A stretch of 64,000 nt of DNA. It comes from Nocardioides sp. Iso805N. Lineage in GTDB: Bacteria > Actinomycetota > Actinomycetes > Propionibacteriales > Nocardioidaceae. This document shows positions 8,801 to 18,381 of the stretch, piece by piece. Location of the stretch: assembly GCF_000364605.1 (NCBI RefSeq), contig NZ_KB822575.1, positions 730,237-794,236 on the forward strand, in the 5' to 3' direction. The notes below the pieces were generated by a model. That model ran no database searches. It worked only from the letters and a program-made list of their open reading frames with translations, and was not told the origin of the DNA. Position 1 is the first letter of the stretch. Every line of letters begins with the position of its first letter. The position numbers and the translations under genes were made by a program.

Positions 8801-10309
8801 ATGAGCGAGCACGTCGACGTCCTCATCATCGGAGCCGGCCTGTCCGGCATCGGCGCGGCCGCGCAGCTCCGGCAGGGTCTGCCCGAGCTGTCGGTCGCCG
8901 TGCTGGAGGGCCGCGAGGCCAGCGGCGGGACGTGGGACCTGTTCCGCTATCCGGGGATCCGGTCGGACTCGGACATGTTCACGTTCGGTTTCAAGTGGCA
9001 CCCCTGGCCCAGCGACCAGTCGCTGGCCGACGGCCACATGATCCTGGACTACCTGCACACCATCGAGCAGGAGTACGGCGTCGACCGGCTGATCCGCTAC
9101 CAGCACACGGTCACGGCCGTCGACTGGGACACGGCGGCCAAGCAGTGGACGGTCACCGCGACCACGCCCGAGGGCGAGAAGCGGTTCACCACCAACTTCC
9201 TGTGGGCGTGCGCCGGCTACTACGACTACGACGAGGGCCACAAGCCGGAGTTCCCGGGGCTGAGCGAGTTCGAGGGCACGTTCGTGCACCCGCAGCACTG
9301 GCCCGACGACCTGGACTACGCGGGCAAGAAGGTCGTCGTGGTCGGGTCGGGCGCCACCGCGGTCACCCTGGTCCCTGCGATGGCCGAGCAGACCGAGCAC
9401 ATCACCATGCTGCAGCGGACTCCGACGTACATCATGTCCCGGCCGGCGAAGGATCCGCTCGCCCGCCTACTCGGCAGCACGCTGGACCGGGTGCCGGACT
9501 CCGTGCCCTTCAAGCGGCTGCGCGAGAAGGCCGGCTACGAGGCCACCCGCTGGGCCAACATCCTGCTCCTGGTCGGCTCCTACCAGCTGTCCCGCCGCAA
9601 GCCGGAGCTGATGAAGCGGATGGTGCGCAAGAACGTCGTAGAGCAGCTCACCGCCCGCCCCGGCCAGCCCGGCATGAGCGAGCAGGAGGCGGAGGCGTAC
9701 GCCGCCAAGCACTTCTCCCCGCCGTACGACCCCTGGGACCAGCGCCTGTGCGTCGTGCCCAACGGCGACCTCTTCCGGGCGATCCGCAAGGGCAAGGCCA
9801 GCGTCGTCACCGACCGGATCCGGACCTTCACCCCCAAGGGCATCGAGCTGGAGTCCGGCGAGACGCTCGAGGCCGACATCGTGATCAGCGCGACCGGGCT
9901 GAAGATCAAGCTCTTCGGCGGTGTGAAGGTGCACGTCGACGGCGAGCCGGTCGACATCTCGACGTCGATGTCCTACAAGGCGCTGATGCTCAGCGGCGTG
10001 CCCAACTTCGCGTTCACCATCGGCTACACCAACGCCTCGTGGACGCTGAAGGCCGACCTGGTCGGCGACTTCGTGGTCAGGATGCTGCAGCACATGCGCG
10101 CCCGCGGCTTCACCGAGGCACTGGTCGAGCGCGACCCGAGCGTCGAGGAGCGGCCGTTCATGGACCTAGCCTCGGGCTACATCCAGCGAGCCGCGGAGGC
10201 GATGCCGCGTCAGGGCGACCGGGCGCCGTGGATGCTCAAGCAGAACTACCTGAGCGACCTGCGGGTCATGCGCCGCGAGGTCGAGGACGGCGTCATCCGC
10301 TTCTCCTGA
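8801..10309 (+). CDS. Flavin-containing Baeyer-Villiger type monooxygenase
   Basis: Class B flavoprotein monooxygenase of 502 residues, NADPH and FAD dependent. The N-terminal FAD motif GAGLSG is at residues 11-16, then GGTWDLFRYPGIRSDSDMFTFGF. The Baeyer-Villiger fingerprint FEGTFVHPQHWP starts at residue 157, and a second Rossmann motif (VVVGSGATAVTL) follows. Start ATG 8801: no Shine-Dalgarno, but TACGTT at 8788-8793 ends 7 bases before the ATG, so the transcript is probably leaderless. The next gene is a diiron oxygenase. Such pairs in actinobacteria act on hydrophobic ketones, alkanes or sterol-like substrates; the substrate here is unknown. Confidence 0.87.
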   Translation: MSEHVDVLIIGAGLSGIGAAAQLRQGLPELSVAVLEGREASGGTWDLFRYPGIRSDSDMFTFGFKWHPWPSDQSLADGHMILDYLHTIEQEYGVDRLIRYQHTVTAVDWDTAAKQWTVTATTPEGEKRFTTNFLWACAGYYDYDEGHKPEFPGLSEFEGTFVHPQHWPDDLDYAGKKVVVVGSGATAVTLVPAMAEQTEHITMLQRTPTYIMSRPAKDPLARLLGSTLDRVPDSVPFKRLREKAGYEATRWANILLLVGSYQLSRRKPELMKRMVRKNVVEQLTARPGQPGMSEQEAEAYAAKHFSPPYDPWDQRLCVVPNGDLFRAIRKGKASVVTDRIRTFTPKGIELESGETLEADIVISATGLKIKLFGGVKVHVDGEPVDISTSMSYKALMLSGVPNFAFTIGYTNASWTLKADLVGDFVVRMLQHMRARGFTEALVERDPSVEERPFMDLASGYIQRAAEAMPRQGDRAPWMLKQNYLSDLRVMRREVEDGVIRFS

Positions 10310-10316
10310 CCGACTT

Positions 10317-10373
10317 TGCAGAAATGCCGCCGAGTCCGCCCCTAGAGGTGCGGACTCGGCGGCCATTTCTGCA
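10317..10373. terminator. Long hairpin after the flavin monooxygenase
   Basis: Arms 10317-10339 and 10350-10373 are complementary over 23 bp with a single bulged C and a 10-base loop. It begins 8 bases after the monooxygenase stop. There is no T-run after it, as is usual in actinobacteria. It most likely separates this gene from the diiron oxygenase. Confidence 0.7.
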
Positions 10374-10389
10374 GATTCGGCGGTCTATG

Positions 10390-10414
10390 CAGGACAGCGT
10401 GTCCTGGTTACCCT
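10390..10414 (+). promoter_or_regulatory. Inverted repeat and -10 box before the diiron oxygenase
   Basis: CAGGACA and TGTCCTG form a perfect 7-bp inverted repeat with a 3-bp spacer (10390-10406). A -10 like TACCCT follows at 10409-10414, about 32 bp before the ATG. A dyad next to the -10 suits a repressor. The TetR gene immediately downstream is the obvious candidate, by inference. Confidence 0.45.
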
Positions 10415-10445
10415 GAGGGCACCAACCGAGACTGGAGGTGGCCCG

Positions 10446-11477
10446 ATGGCACCGGTGACTCTTGCCAAGCGTGTGATCGGCGGCGGCGTGCGCACCGCCG
10501 GGGTGGCGATGCCGTTCCGGCCCCAAGGCAAGCAGCCCTACGCGGAGACCCTGCGGACCCTGTCCGAGGCGTCCGTGGAGCGGTGCTTCAACGCGTTCAG
10601 GGACGTCCCGTGGGACGACCCGGCGTACGCACTCACCGAGGACGACGAGCGCTGGATCCTGCCGAGCGTGGACCCGTTGGGCGCACACCCGTGGTACCAG
10701 GCGCTCCCCCGCGAGCGGCAGATCGAGGTCGGCAAGCATCGTCTGGCACTGGTCACCAAGATCGGCTCGCAGTTCGAGCAGCTGCTGCTCCAGGGCGGCT
10801 CCGGCTTTCTGATGCGCACGCCCAACGGCAACCCGGAGTTCCGCTACTTCATGCACGAGCTCACCGAGGAGACCCACCACATCCAGATGTTCCAGGAGTT
10901 CACCAACCGGGTCTGTCCCGAGGTGACCGGGGCGCCGCGGTGGCTGCTCAACGCGATCCCGCTCGTGGCACAGCTCGGCTGGCTCAGTCCGACCATGTTC
11001 TTCACCGTCATCCTGGCCGGCGAGGAGCCGATCGATCACGTGCAGAAGGACCTGATGCGGCGCGGTGGCGGGCACCCGCTGATCAACCGGATCATGCAGA
11101 TCCACATCGCCGAGGAGGCCCGTCACATCGGCTTCGCGCACGCCTGGCTGGAACACCACGCGCCCAACCGCGGACCACTCGCCCGCGCCTGGCTGGGCAT
11201 CATGTGGCCGGTCTCGCTGCGACTCGGCTCCGACGCGATCCTGGTGCCGAGCAGGGCGGACCGAGAGTTGATGGGCGTTCCGGACCACGTGGCCAAGGAG
11301 GTCTGGGGCGACAGCCTGCAGGCGCGCAAGTTCCGTCGCGACCTCTTCTCCGACATCCGCATGCTGGCCGACGATCTCGGCCTGCGCACACCGCTGACCC
11401 GCTGGTCGTGGCGGCTGTGGGGCGTGGACGGCCGCCCGGCACGATTCCGCGCGGAGCCCACCAGCGCGGCCGCCTGA
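10446..11477 (+). CDS. AurF-type diiron oxygenase
   Basis: 343-residue member of the p-aminobenzoate N-oxygenase (AurF) family, a helical protein with a non-haem diiron centre. Metal-ligand motifs are EETHH (residues 141-145) and EEARHIGF (residues 223-230), with LAGEEPID between them. The ATG has Shine-Dalgarno TGGAGG. It lies between a Baeyer-Villiger monooxygenase and a TetR regulator on the same strand. Family members oxidise amines or hydroxylate unactivated carbon; nothing in the sequence reveals the substrate. Confidence 0.82.
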   Translation: MAPVTLAKRVIGGGVRTAGVAMPFRPQGKQPYAETLRTLSEASVERCFNAFRDVPWDDPAYALTEDDERWILPSVDPLGAHPWYQALPRERQIEVGKHRLALVTKIGSQFEQLLLQGGSGFLMRTPNGNPEFRYFMHELTEETHHIQMFQEFTNRVCPEVTGAPRWLLNAIPLVAQLGWLSPTMFFTVILAGEEPIDHVQKDLMRRGGGHPLINRIMQIHIAEEARHIGFAHAWLEHHAPNRGPLARAWLGIMWPVSLRLGSDAILVPSRADRELMGVPDHVAKEVWGDSLQARKFRRDLFSDIRMLADDLGLRTPLTRWSWRLWGVDGRPARFRAEPTSAAA

Positions 11478-11510
11478 CGCTGCACCTGATCCTGACTACC
11501 CTGGTCCGTC

Positions 11511-12206
11511 ATGGACGGACGGTCGACCCGCTGGGCAGAGCACAACGACGCTCAGCGTGAGCGCATCGTCGCCGCCGCGATCGCCCTGTACGACGAGGGC
11601 AGCATCAACGCATCGCTGCAGGAGATCGGTGCGCGCGCTGGGCTGAGCCGATCGGTCCTCTACCGGCAGTTCGAGGACCGGCGCGACCTGCAGCTGGCGG
11701 TGGAGCGCCACGTGTTGGACGACCTGATGGGCCGGCTGACGGACTCGCTCGTGCTCACCGGCACGATCCGCCAGGTGCTGCGCCGGGTCGCCTCGACCTA
11801 CATCGACTGGGCCGCCGAACACCCCCGGCTGCACCAGCTCGCCGACCTCGACGCGGCCGTGGACGGCCCGCTCAGCCAGGCGATCGATCGGATAGCCGGC
11901 CAGATCGCCGGGACGCTGGTGCAAGGCTTCCGGCTCGGGGGCGCCGAGGTGAGTGAGGCCGACGTCGCCGCGGCCGACCCGCTGGCGCACGGCCTCGTCG
12001 GGGCGGTCTTCGCGACCGTCCGGCGCTGGCTCCAGTTGGGTGGCAAGGTGCCGGACGCCGAGCATCTGACGGACCTGGTGGTGGAGAGTGCCTGGGCCGT
12101 CATCGACGCACGGCTGCGCGCCTATGGACAGGCCCTCGATCCGGACGCGCCGATCGGTGCCCTGCTCCCACCCGGCCAGCCGACCCTCAGCGACCCACGT
12201 CGCTGA
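11511..12206 (+). CDS. TetR/AcrR family transcriptional regulator
   Basis: 231 residues. The TetR N-terminal helix-turn-helix spans about residues 18-64 (IVAAAIALYDEG, then LQEIGARAGLSRSVLYRQFEDR). The rest is a helical ligand-binding domain. Start ATG with TACCCT at 11497-11502 ending 8 bases upstream and no Shine-Dalgarno, so probably leaderless. It probably regulates the oxygenase gene or genes upstream, where a 7-bp inverted repeat sits next to the promoter. Confidence 0.85.
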   Translation: MDGRSTRWAEHNDAQRERIVAAAIALYDEGSINASLQEIGARAGLSRSVLYRQFEDRRDLQLAVERHVLDDLMGRLTDSLVLTGTIRQVLRRVASTYIDWAAEHPRLHQLADLDAAVDGPLSQAIDRIAGQIAGTLVQGFRLGGAEVSEADVAAADPLAHGLVGAVFATVRRWLQLGGKVPDAEHLTDLVVESAWAVIDARLRAYGQALDPDAPIGALLPPGQPTLSDPRR

Positions 12207-12249
12207 CGAGCCGCTCGAACGGATCGCTCCAGGGGGGTCGGTGGCCGCG

Positions 12250-12744
12250 TCAGCGGGTGTCGCGCTTCGCCTGCCGACGCGCTCCTTCGGCCCGCGTGGA
12301 AGCGTCCTTCTTCAAGCCACCCGTGGTCTTCTTGGCGGTGCCGGCGATGCGCTCGGGCGCCGGGGCAGCGTCGGGGCGGCCGAGCTCCGGTCCACTGTCC
12401 CTGTCCTGCCTGGCGGCAGCCAGACGCTCGGCCCGGAGCTCGGCGGAGGCCTGACGAGCGAGGACCTCGACGCGGGCGCTGACCTGGGCGAGCGCGTCTT
12501 CATAGACCTCGGCCCGGTCGCGAGCGCGGGTGTTCTTCGGGTGTCCGGCACCGCGGCCGCCGTGGTCCTCGATGCCCGCGGCGGCCTGCCGTCGGTAGTT
12601 CTTGACGGACTTGTTGCGAGCGCGACGGACCCGCTTGTGGAGCTTGAGGAGCGCGTCCTCGTCGAGCTCAGCCATGCGCTCGGTCTCGATCTCGCGGAGC
12701 AGGTCCTGGTCCTCGGCCGGCAAGGAGTTGATCAGTGCACGCAT
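12250..12744 (-). CDS. Hypothetical charged helical protein
   Basis: 164 residues, not recognised. The first 50 residues are acidic and helical (MRALINSLPAEDQDLLREIE), followed by a basic stretch (KRVRRARNKSVKNYRRQ), then Ala/Arg/Glu-rich probable coiled coil (about residues 75-115) and a Lys/Arg-rich tail. There is no signal peptide or membrane helix. The ATG has Shine-Dalgarno GGGAGG. The charge pattern is that of an RNA-, DNA- or ribosome-associated protein, but that is only suggestive. It converges on the TetR gene with 43 bp between the stops. Confidence 0.6.
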   Translation of the reverse strand: MRALINSLPAEDQDLLREIETERMAELDEDALLKLHKRVRRARNKSVKNYRRQAAAGIEDHGGRGAGHPKNTRARDRAEVYEDALAQVSARVEVLARQASAELRAERLAAARQDRDSGPELGRPDAAPAPERIAGTAKKTTGGLKKDASTRAEGARRQAKRDTR

Positions 12745-12867
12745 CGGAGCCTCCCTGATTCCAGGCGCCGGCCAACCAGCCGGACTGACTCATCTTGACA
12801 GACGAATGCCCGATCGTCGCCGGTCGATTCTTCCGGTCGATCTCTCCGCCCGAGCCGCGCCCGCGGG

Positions 12868-14016
12868 TCAGACGCCGAGGAACCGACCGATGATCTCCTT
12901 CTGGATCTCGGTGGTGCCGCCGTAGATCGTCTGGATGCGGCTGTCGACGTACGCCTTGGCGATCGGGTACTCGTTCATGTAGCCGTAGCCGCCGTGGATC
13001 TGGACGCCCGCGTCCACGATCTTCTTCTGCAGCTCGGTCGTCCACCACTTCGCCATCGAGGCCAGCGAGGTGTCGACCTCGCCCGCGTTGAGCTTGGTGA
13101 TGCAGTCGTTGACGAAGACCCGGGCGATGTGTGCCTCGGTGGCCATCTCGGCGAGGACGAATCGGGTGTTCTGGAAGGCGCCGATCGGTCGGCCGAACGC
13201 CTCCCGGGTCTTGGCGTAGTCCAGGCACAGCTCGAGCACTCGCTCGATCGCCGCGACGGCGATCGTCGCCACCGAGACCCGCTCACGCGGCAGCTCGGTC
13301 ATCAGGTGGACGAAGCCGCCGTTGAGCTCACCGAGGAGATTCTCCTTCGGCACCACCACGTCCTCGAAGACCAGCTCGGCCGTGTCCTGCGCCTTGAGCC
13401 CCATCTTGTCGAGGTTGCGGCCGCGGCTGAAGCCCTCCATGCCGCGCTCGACCACGAGCAGCGAGATGCCGTGGGCACCTTTCTCGGGATCGGTCTTGGC
13501 CACCACCACGACCAGGTCGGCGTTGATGCCGTTGGTGATGAAGATCTTGGAGCCATTGAGGAGGTAGTGGTCGCCCTTGTCGACCGCAGTGGTTCGCACA
13601 CCCTGCAGGTCCGACCCCGCGCCGGGCTCGGTCATCGCGATCGCGGTGATGGTCTCCCCGCTGACGCAGCCAGGCAGCCAGCGCCGCTTCTGCTCGTCGG
13701 TGCCGAGGGTGTTCAGGTAGGGCACCACGATGTCGTTGTGCAGCGAGAAGCCCAGGCCGCTCGCCCCGATCCGGGTGATCTCCTCGGTCAGCACGGCGTT
13801 GAAGCGGAAGTCGTCGATGCCGGGGCCGCCGTACTCCTCCGGGACGTCGAAGCAGAGCAGCCCCGCCTCGCCGGCCTTCGCCCACACCTCGCGGGGGACG
13901 ATGCCGTCCTTCTCCCACTGCTCGTGGTGCGGAGCGACCTCCTTGTCCAGGAACGCACGCGCTGTGGCGCGGAAGTCTTCGTGCTCCGGCTCGTAGATCG
14001 ACGGCTTGGTGGGCAT
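12868..14016 (-). CDS. Acyl-CoA dehydrogenase
   Basis: FAD-dependent dehydrogenase for the first step of beta-oxidation, 382 residues. Recognisable blocks are AMTEPGAGSDLQG, ITNG in the FAD site, GGYGYMNEYPIAK and IYGGTTEIQKEIIGR. The MCAD-type catalytic Glu position near the end is Gly (YGGT). Glu245 in LPRERVS matches the base position used by LCAD and isovaleryl-CoA dehydrogenases. The long upstream extension of the frame is rejected: ATG 14016 has Shine-Dalgarno AAGGAG and family length. It is divergent from a MerR regulator, with an operator inside its promoter. Confidence 0.9.
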   Translation of the reverse strand: MPTKPSIYEPEHEDFRATARAFLDKEVAPHHEQWEKDGIVPREVWAKAGEAGLLCFDVPEEYGGPGIDDFRFNAVLTEEITRIGASGLGFSLHNDIVVPYLNTLGTDEQKRRWLPGCVSGETITAIAMTEPGAGSDLQGVRTTAVDKGDHYLLNGSKIFITNGINADLVVVVAKTDPEKGAHGISLLVVERGMEGFSRGRNLDKMGLKAQDTAELVFEDVVVPKENLLGELNGGFVHLMTELPRERVSVATIAVAAIERVLELCLDYAKTREAFGRPIGAFQNTRFVLAEMATEAHIARVFVNDCITKLNAGEVDTSLASMAKWWTTELQKKIVDAGVQIHGGYGYMNEYPIAKAYVDSRIQTIYGGTTEIQKEIIGRFLGV

Positions 14017-14050
14017 GGTGCTCCTTGCGTGTACGGCGAACGACACGAGA

Positions 14051-14079
14051 ACTGTGACAGCACAACTGTCATGTTTCAA
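14051..14079 (-). promoter_or_regulatory. acd promoter with MerR-type operator between -35 and -10
   Basis: On the minus strand, -35 TTGAAA (14079-14074), 17-bp spacer, -10 CACAGT (14056-14051). The spacer carries a perfect inverted repeat, TGACAG-N5-CTGTCA in either direction, at 14055-14071, starting 2 bp after the -35. An operator within the spacer is how MerR-family regulators act. The divergent merR gene has its own -10 like TAGGGT at 14090-14095, and the same dyad overlaps its -35 region, so autoregulation is likely. Confidence 0.65.
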
Positions 14080-14103
14080 GGGATCGGAGTAGGGTCCCGC
14101 GGC

Positions 14104-14766
14104 ATGGCGCAGACCGAATCCGACACGGCGACCACGGCTTCGACCACCCGCCCAAGCGAGGCGTCGAACGAGGCCGCCACCGGCATGCTGACCGTGGACG
14201 AGCTGGCCGAGGCCACCGGCGTCTCGGTGCGCAACATCAGGTACTACGCCAGCCTCCGACTCCTGCCGGCGCCCGAGCGCCGCGGCCGGGTCGCCTACTA
14301 CGGACCCGCGCACCGCGCCCGCCTCGACCTGACGGTGGCGCTGCAGGAGCACGGCTTCACGCTGCAGGCGATCGAGCGCTACCTCGCCCGGCTGCCCGAG
14401 GACGTGACCGTCGAGGACCTCGCGATGCAGCGGGCGATGATCACCTCCTGGACCCTGCCCGACGCCGACGAGGTGCTGCGCGACATCGGCCGCGAGCTGC
14501 GCCGGCTGGGACTCTCCCGTGACGCGCTGACCGCGGCGCACGAGCTCACCGAGCGGCACCTGGATGCGCTGGCCGGCGACCTGCGGGTGCTGCTGGAGGA
14601 CGAGCTGCTGGACCCGTGGCGGCGTACGCACCACTCGCCGGACGAGGTCGCCGTGCTCGAGGAGGGCCTTCCTCGACTGCGCGGCCTGGTGGTGCAGTCG
14701 GTGATGATCTCGTTCCAGAACGCGGTCAACCGGACCATCGGCCGGAGCCTGCGCAAGAGCGTGTGA
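14104..14766 (+). CDS. MerR family transcriptional regulator
   Basis: 220 residues. A low-complexity Ser/Thr/Ala tail of about 27 residues precedes the MerR winged helix (MLTVDELAEATGVSVRNIRYYASLRLLP begins at residue 28). A helical region follows, then an effector-like C-terminal domain of about 110 residues. There is no Cys pair, so it is not a metal sensor of the classic type. It sits between acyl-CoA dehydrogenase and thiolase genes, whose promoters both contain matching inverted repeats. It is therefore the likely regulator of this beta-oxidation set, possibly sensing acyl-CoA. Probably leaderless: TAGGGT ends 8 bases before the ATG. Confidence 0.85.
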   Translation: MAQTESDTATTASTTRPSEASNEAATGMLTVDELAEATGVSVRNIRYYASLRLLPAPERRGRVAYYGPAHRARLDLTVALQEHGFTLQAIERYLARLPEDVTVEDLAMQRAMITSWTLPDADEVLRDIGRELRRLGLSRDALTAAHELTERHLDALAGDLRVLLEDELLDPWRRTHHSPDEVAVLEEGLPRLRGLVVQSVMISFQNAVNRTIGRSLRKSV

Positions 14767-14787
14767 CCTGCGCTACCCACCCGGCGG

Positions 14788-14815
14788 TTGACGCTTACAG
14801 TATTGGTGTCACAAT
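14788..14815 (+). promoter_or_regulatory. fadA promoter with second MerR-type operator, leaderless
   Basis: -35 TTGACG (14788-14793), 16-bp spacer, -10 CACAAT (14810-14815), ending 6 bases before the thiolase ATG. Inside the spacer, TTACAG-N5-GTGTCA (14795-14811) matches the acd operator in 10 of 12 arm bases with the same 5-bp gap. The position relative to the -35 is also nearly the same. Confidence 0.65.
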
Positions 14816-14821
14816 CGACTC

Positions 14822-16033
<1,212 letters not shown>

Positions 16034-16059
16034 CATCACGGATAGGCATACGAAGAGAC

Positions 16060-18237
16060 ATGACTGACCAGAACGCCGTCCAGTACGACATCGACGCCGA
16101 CGGCATCGTCACCCTGACCCTGGACGACCCCAACCAGAGCGCCAACACCATGAACGAGCTCTACGCGAGCTCGATGAAGGCCGCTGTCGAGCGCCTCTAC
16201 GAGGAGCAGGACACGATCAGCGGCGTGGTGGTCACCTCCGCGAAGAAGACCTTCTTCGCCGGCGGCGACCTGAAGAACATGATGTCGGCGGGCCCCGAGC
16301 ACGCCGCGGAGATCTTCGCCGAGGTCGAGGGCATCAAGGCCACCTTGCGCAAGCTGGAGACCTTCCCCAAGCCGGTCGTCGCCGCGATCAACGGTGCCGC
16401 CCTCGGTGGCGGCCTTGAGATCGCGCTGGCCACCAACCACCGCATCGCCGTGGATGGCCGCTACGAGATCGGTCTGCCCGAGGTCACCCTCGGCCTGCTG
16501 CCGGGCGGCGGCGGCGTGACCCGCACGGTGCGGATGTTCGGCATCATCACCGCGCTGACCGAGATCCTCGGCACCGGCGCCCGCTTCAAGCCCGCCGCGG
16601 CGCAGGCCAAGGGCCTGGTGAACGACCTGGTCGCGACCCAGGACGAGCTCGTCCCGGCCGCCAAGGCGTGGATCAAGGCGAACCCCGAGGAGGCCGCCCA
16701 GCCCTGGGACAAGCCGGGCTTCAAGCTGCCCGGCGGCAGCCCGTCCTCGCCGTCGTTGGCCGCCTTCCTGCCGGCACTGGCGCCGATCCTGCGCAAGCAG
16801 CTCAAGCAGAGCGACATGCGCGCCCCCAAGGCGATCCTCTCGGCCGCCGTCGAGGGCGCCCAGGTCGACTTCGACACCGCGTCGCGGATCGAGTCGCGCT
16901 ACTTCGTCTCGCTGGTCACCGGCCAGCAGGCGAAGAACATGATCCAGGCGTTCTTCTTCGACCTCGGCTCGATCAACTCCGGCGCCCTGCGCCCAAGCGG
17001 TGTCGAGAAGTACATGCCCACCAAGGCCGTCGTCCTCGGCGCCGGCATGATGGGCGCCGGCATCGCCTACGTCCTGGCCCGCGCCGGCGTCGACGTCGTC
17101 CTCAAGGATGTCGCGATCGAGTCGGCCGAGAAGGGCAAGGCCTACACCGCCGGCCTCAACGAGAAGGCCGTCTCGCGCGGCAAGCTCAGCCAGGAGAAGG
17201 CCGACGAGATCCTCGCCCGGATCACCCCGACCATCGACCCCGCCGACGCCCAGGGCGCCGACATCGTCGTGGAGGCCGTCTTCGAGGACGTCACGCTGAA
17301 GCAGAAGGTCTTCAACGAGGTCATCCCGTTCCTCGCCGAGGGTGCGCTGCTGTGCTCCAACACCTCGACGCTGCCGATCACCGAGCTCGCCAAGGGCATC
17401 GAGGGCACCGACGCGGCCGGCCGCTTCATCGGTCTGCACTTCTTCTCGCCCGTCGACAAGATGCCGCTGGTCGAGATCATCCGTGGCGCGGAGACCTCGG
17501 ACGAGGCGCTCGCCAAGGCGTACGACGTCACCCTGGCGATCAAGAAGACGCCGATGATCGCCAACGACTCGCGCGGCTTCTACACCTCGCGCGTCATCGG
17601 GACCCAGATCGAGGAGGGCCTCGCGCTCCTGCTCGAGGGCCAGCACCCCTACTCCATCGAGCGTGCGACCACGCAGGCCGGCTACCCGGTCGGCCCGCTG
17701 CAGATCGCCGACGAGCTCAACATGGAGCTGATGGTCAAGATCGCCAAGACCACCCGCGACGCGAGCGGTCAGACCGAGCTGACCGTCACCGAGCACGTCT
17801 GTGGCCGGATGATCGAGGCGGGCCGGCCCAGCAAGCTCAAGGGCGCCGGCTTCTACGAGTACGCCGAGGGCAAGCGAGGCTCGCTCTGGTCAGGCCTGTC
17901 CGGGCTGTTCCCGATCGCCGAGGAGCAGTACTCCCTGCAGGACATGAAGGACCGCATCCTGTTCCGCGAGGCGATCGAGACCGCCAAGACGTTCGAGGAG
18001 GGCGTGGTCACCTCGGCCGCGCACGCGAACATCGGCTCGATCTTCGGCATCGGCTTCCCGCCGGCGACCGGTGGTGCGGCCCAGTTCATCACCGGCTACG
18101 AGGCTGCTGACGGCTCGATCGGCATCGACGCCTTCCTCAAGCGCGCCGACGAGCTGGCCGACACCTACGGCGAGCAGCTGCGCCCGACGCAGTACCTGCG
18201 CGACATGGCGGCCAAGGGCGAGTCCTTCTCCGCCTGA
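16060..18237 (+). CDS. fadB: 3-hydroxyacyl-CoA dehydrogenase / enoyl-CoA hydratase fusion (FadB-like)
   Basis: 725-residue bifunctional enzyme. The crotonase domain (about residues 1-190) has the oxyanion-hole block AAINGAALGGGLEIA and the second Glu in GLPEVTLGLLPGGGG. After a linker, the NAD-binding domain starts with VLGAGMMGAGIAYVLARAG. GLHFFSPVDKMPLVEI carries the catalytic His, and the C-terminal dehydrogenase domains follow. ATG 16060 fits a crotonase N-terminus; the upstream open frame is the thiolase shadow. It is co-transcribed with the thiolase. A GC-rich hairpin 52 bp after the stop ends the unit. Confidence 0.93.
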   Translation: MTDQNAVQYDIDADGIVTLTLDDPNQSANTMNELYASSMKAAVERLYEEQDTISGVVVTSAKKTFFAGGDLKNMMSAGPEHAAEIFAEVEGIKATLRKLETFPKPVVAAINGAALGGGLEIALATNHRIAVDGRYEIGLPEVTLGLLPGGGGVTRTVRMFGIITALTEILGTGARFKPAAAQAKGLVNDLVATQDELVPAAKAWIKANPEEAAQPWDKPGFKLPGGSPSSPSLAAFLPALAPILRKQLKQSDMRAPKAILSAAVEGAQVDFDTASRIESRYFVSLVTGQQAKNMIQAFFFDLGSINSGALRPSGVEKYMPTKAVVLGAGMMGAGIAYVLARAGVDVVLKDVAIESAEKGKAYTAGLNEKAVSRGKLSQEKADEILARITPTIDPADAQGADIVVEAVFEDVTLKQKVFNEVIPFLAEGALLCSNTSTLPITELAKGIEGTDAAGRFIGLHFFSPVDKMPLVEIIRGAETSDEALAKAYDVTLAIKKTPMIANDSRGFYTSRVIGTQIEEGLALLLEGQHPYSIERATTQAGYPVGPLQIADELNMELMVKIAKTTRDASGQTELTVTEHVCGRMIEAGRPSKLKGAGFYEYAEGKRGSLWSGLSGLFPIAEEQYSLQDMKDRILFREAIETAKTFEEGVVTSAAHANIGSIFGIGFPPATGGAAQFITGYEAADGSIGIDAFLKRADELADTYGEQLRPTQYLRDMAAKGESFSA

Positions 18238-18289
18238 CGTCTGCGGCGGAGCGCATGCTGCGTCGTCGTCGCTGAGTCGAATCGACCGT

Positions 18290-18317
18290 GGCCCCGTGGG
18301 AGTGATCCCGCGGGGCC
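18290..18317 (+). terminator. Hairpin terminator of the fadAB operon
   Basis: 12-bp stem (18290-18301 with 18306-18317), one G-U pair, 4-base loop, GC-rich and without a T-run. It lies 52 bp after the fadB stop. Confidence 0.6.
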
Positions 18318-18381
18318 GCTGTCATGTGAGCCTGGGACCCCTCGACAAGCTCGCGGGGCGTAGCTCGGGGGCGTCGTTACA

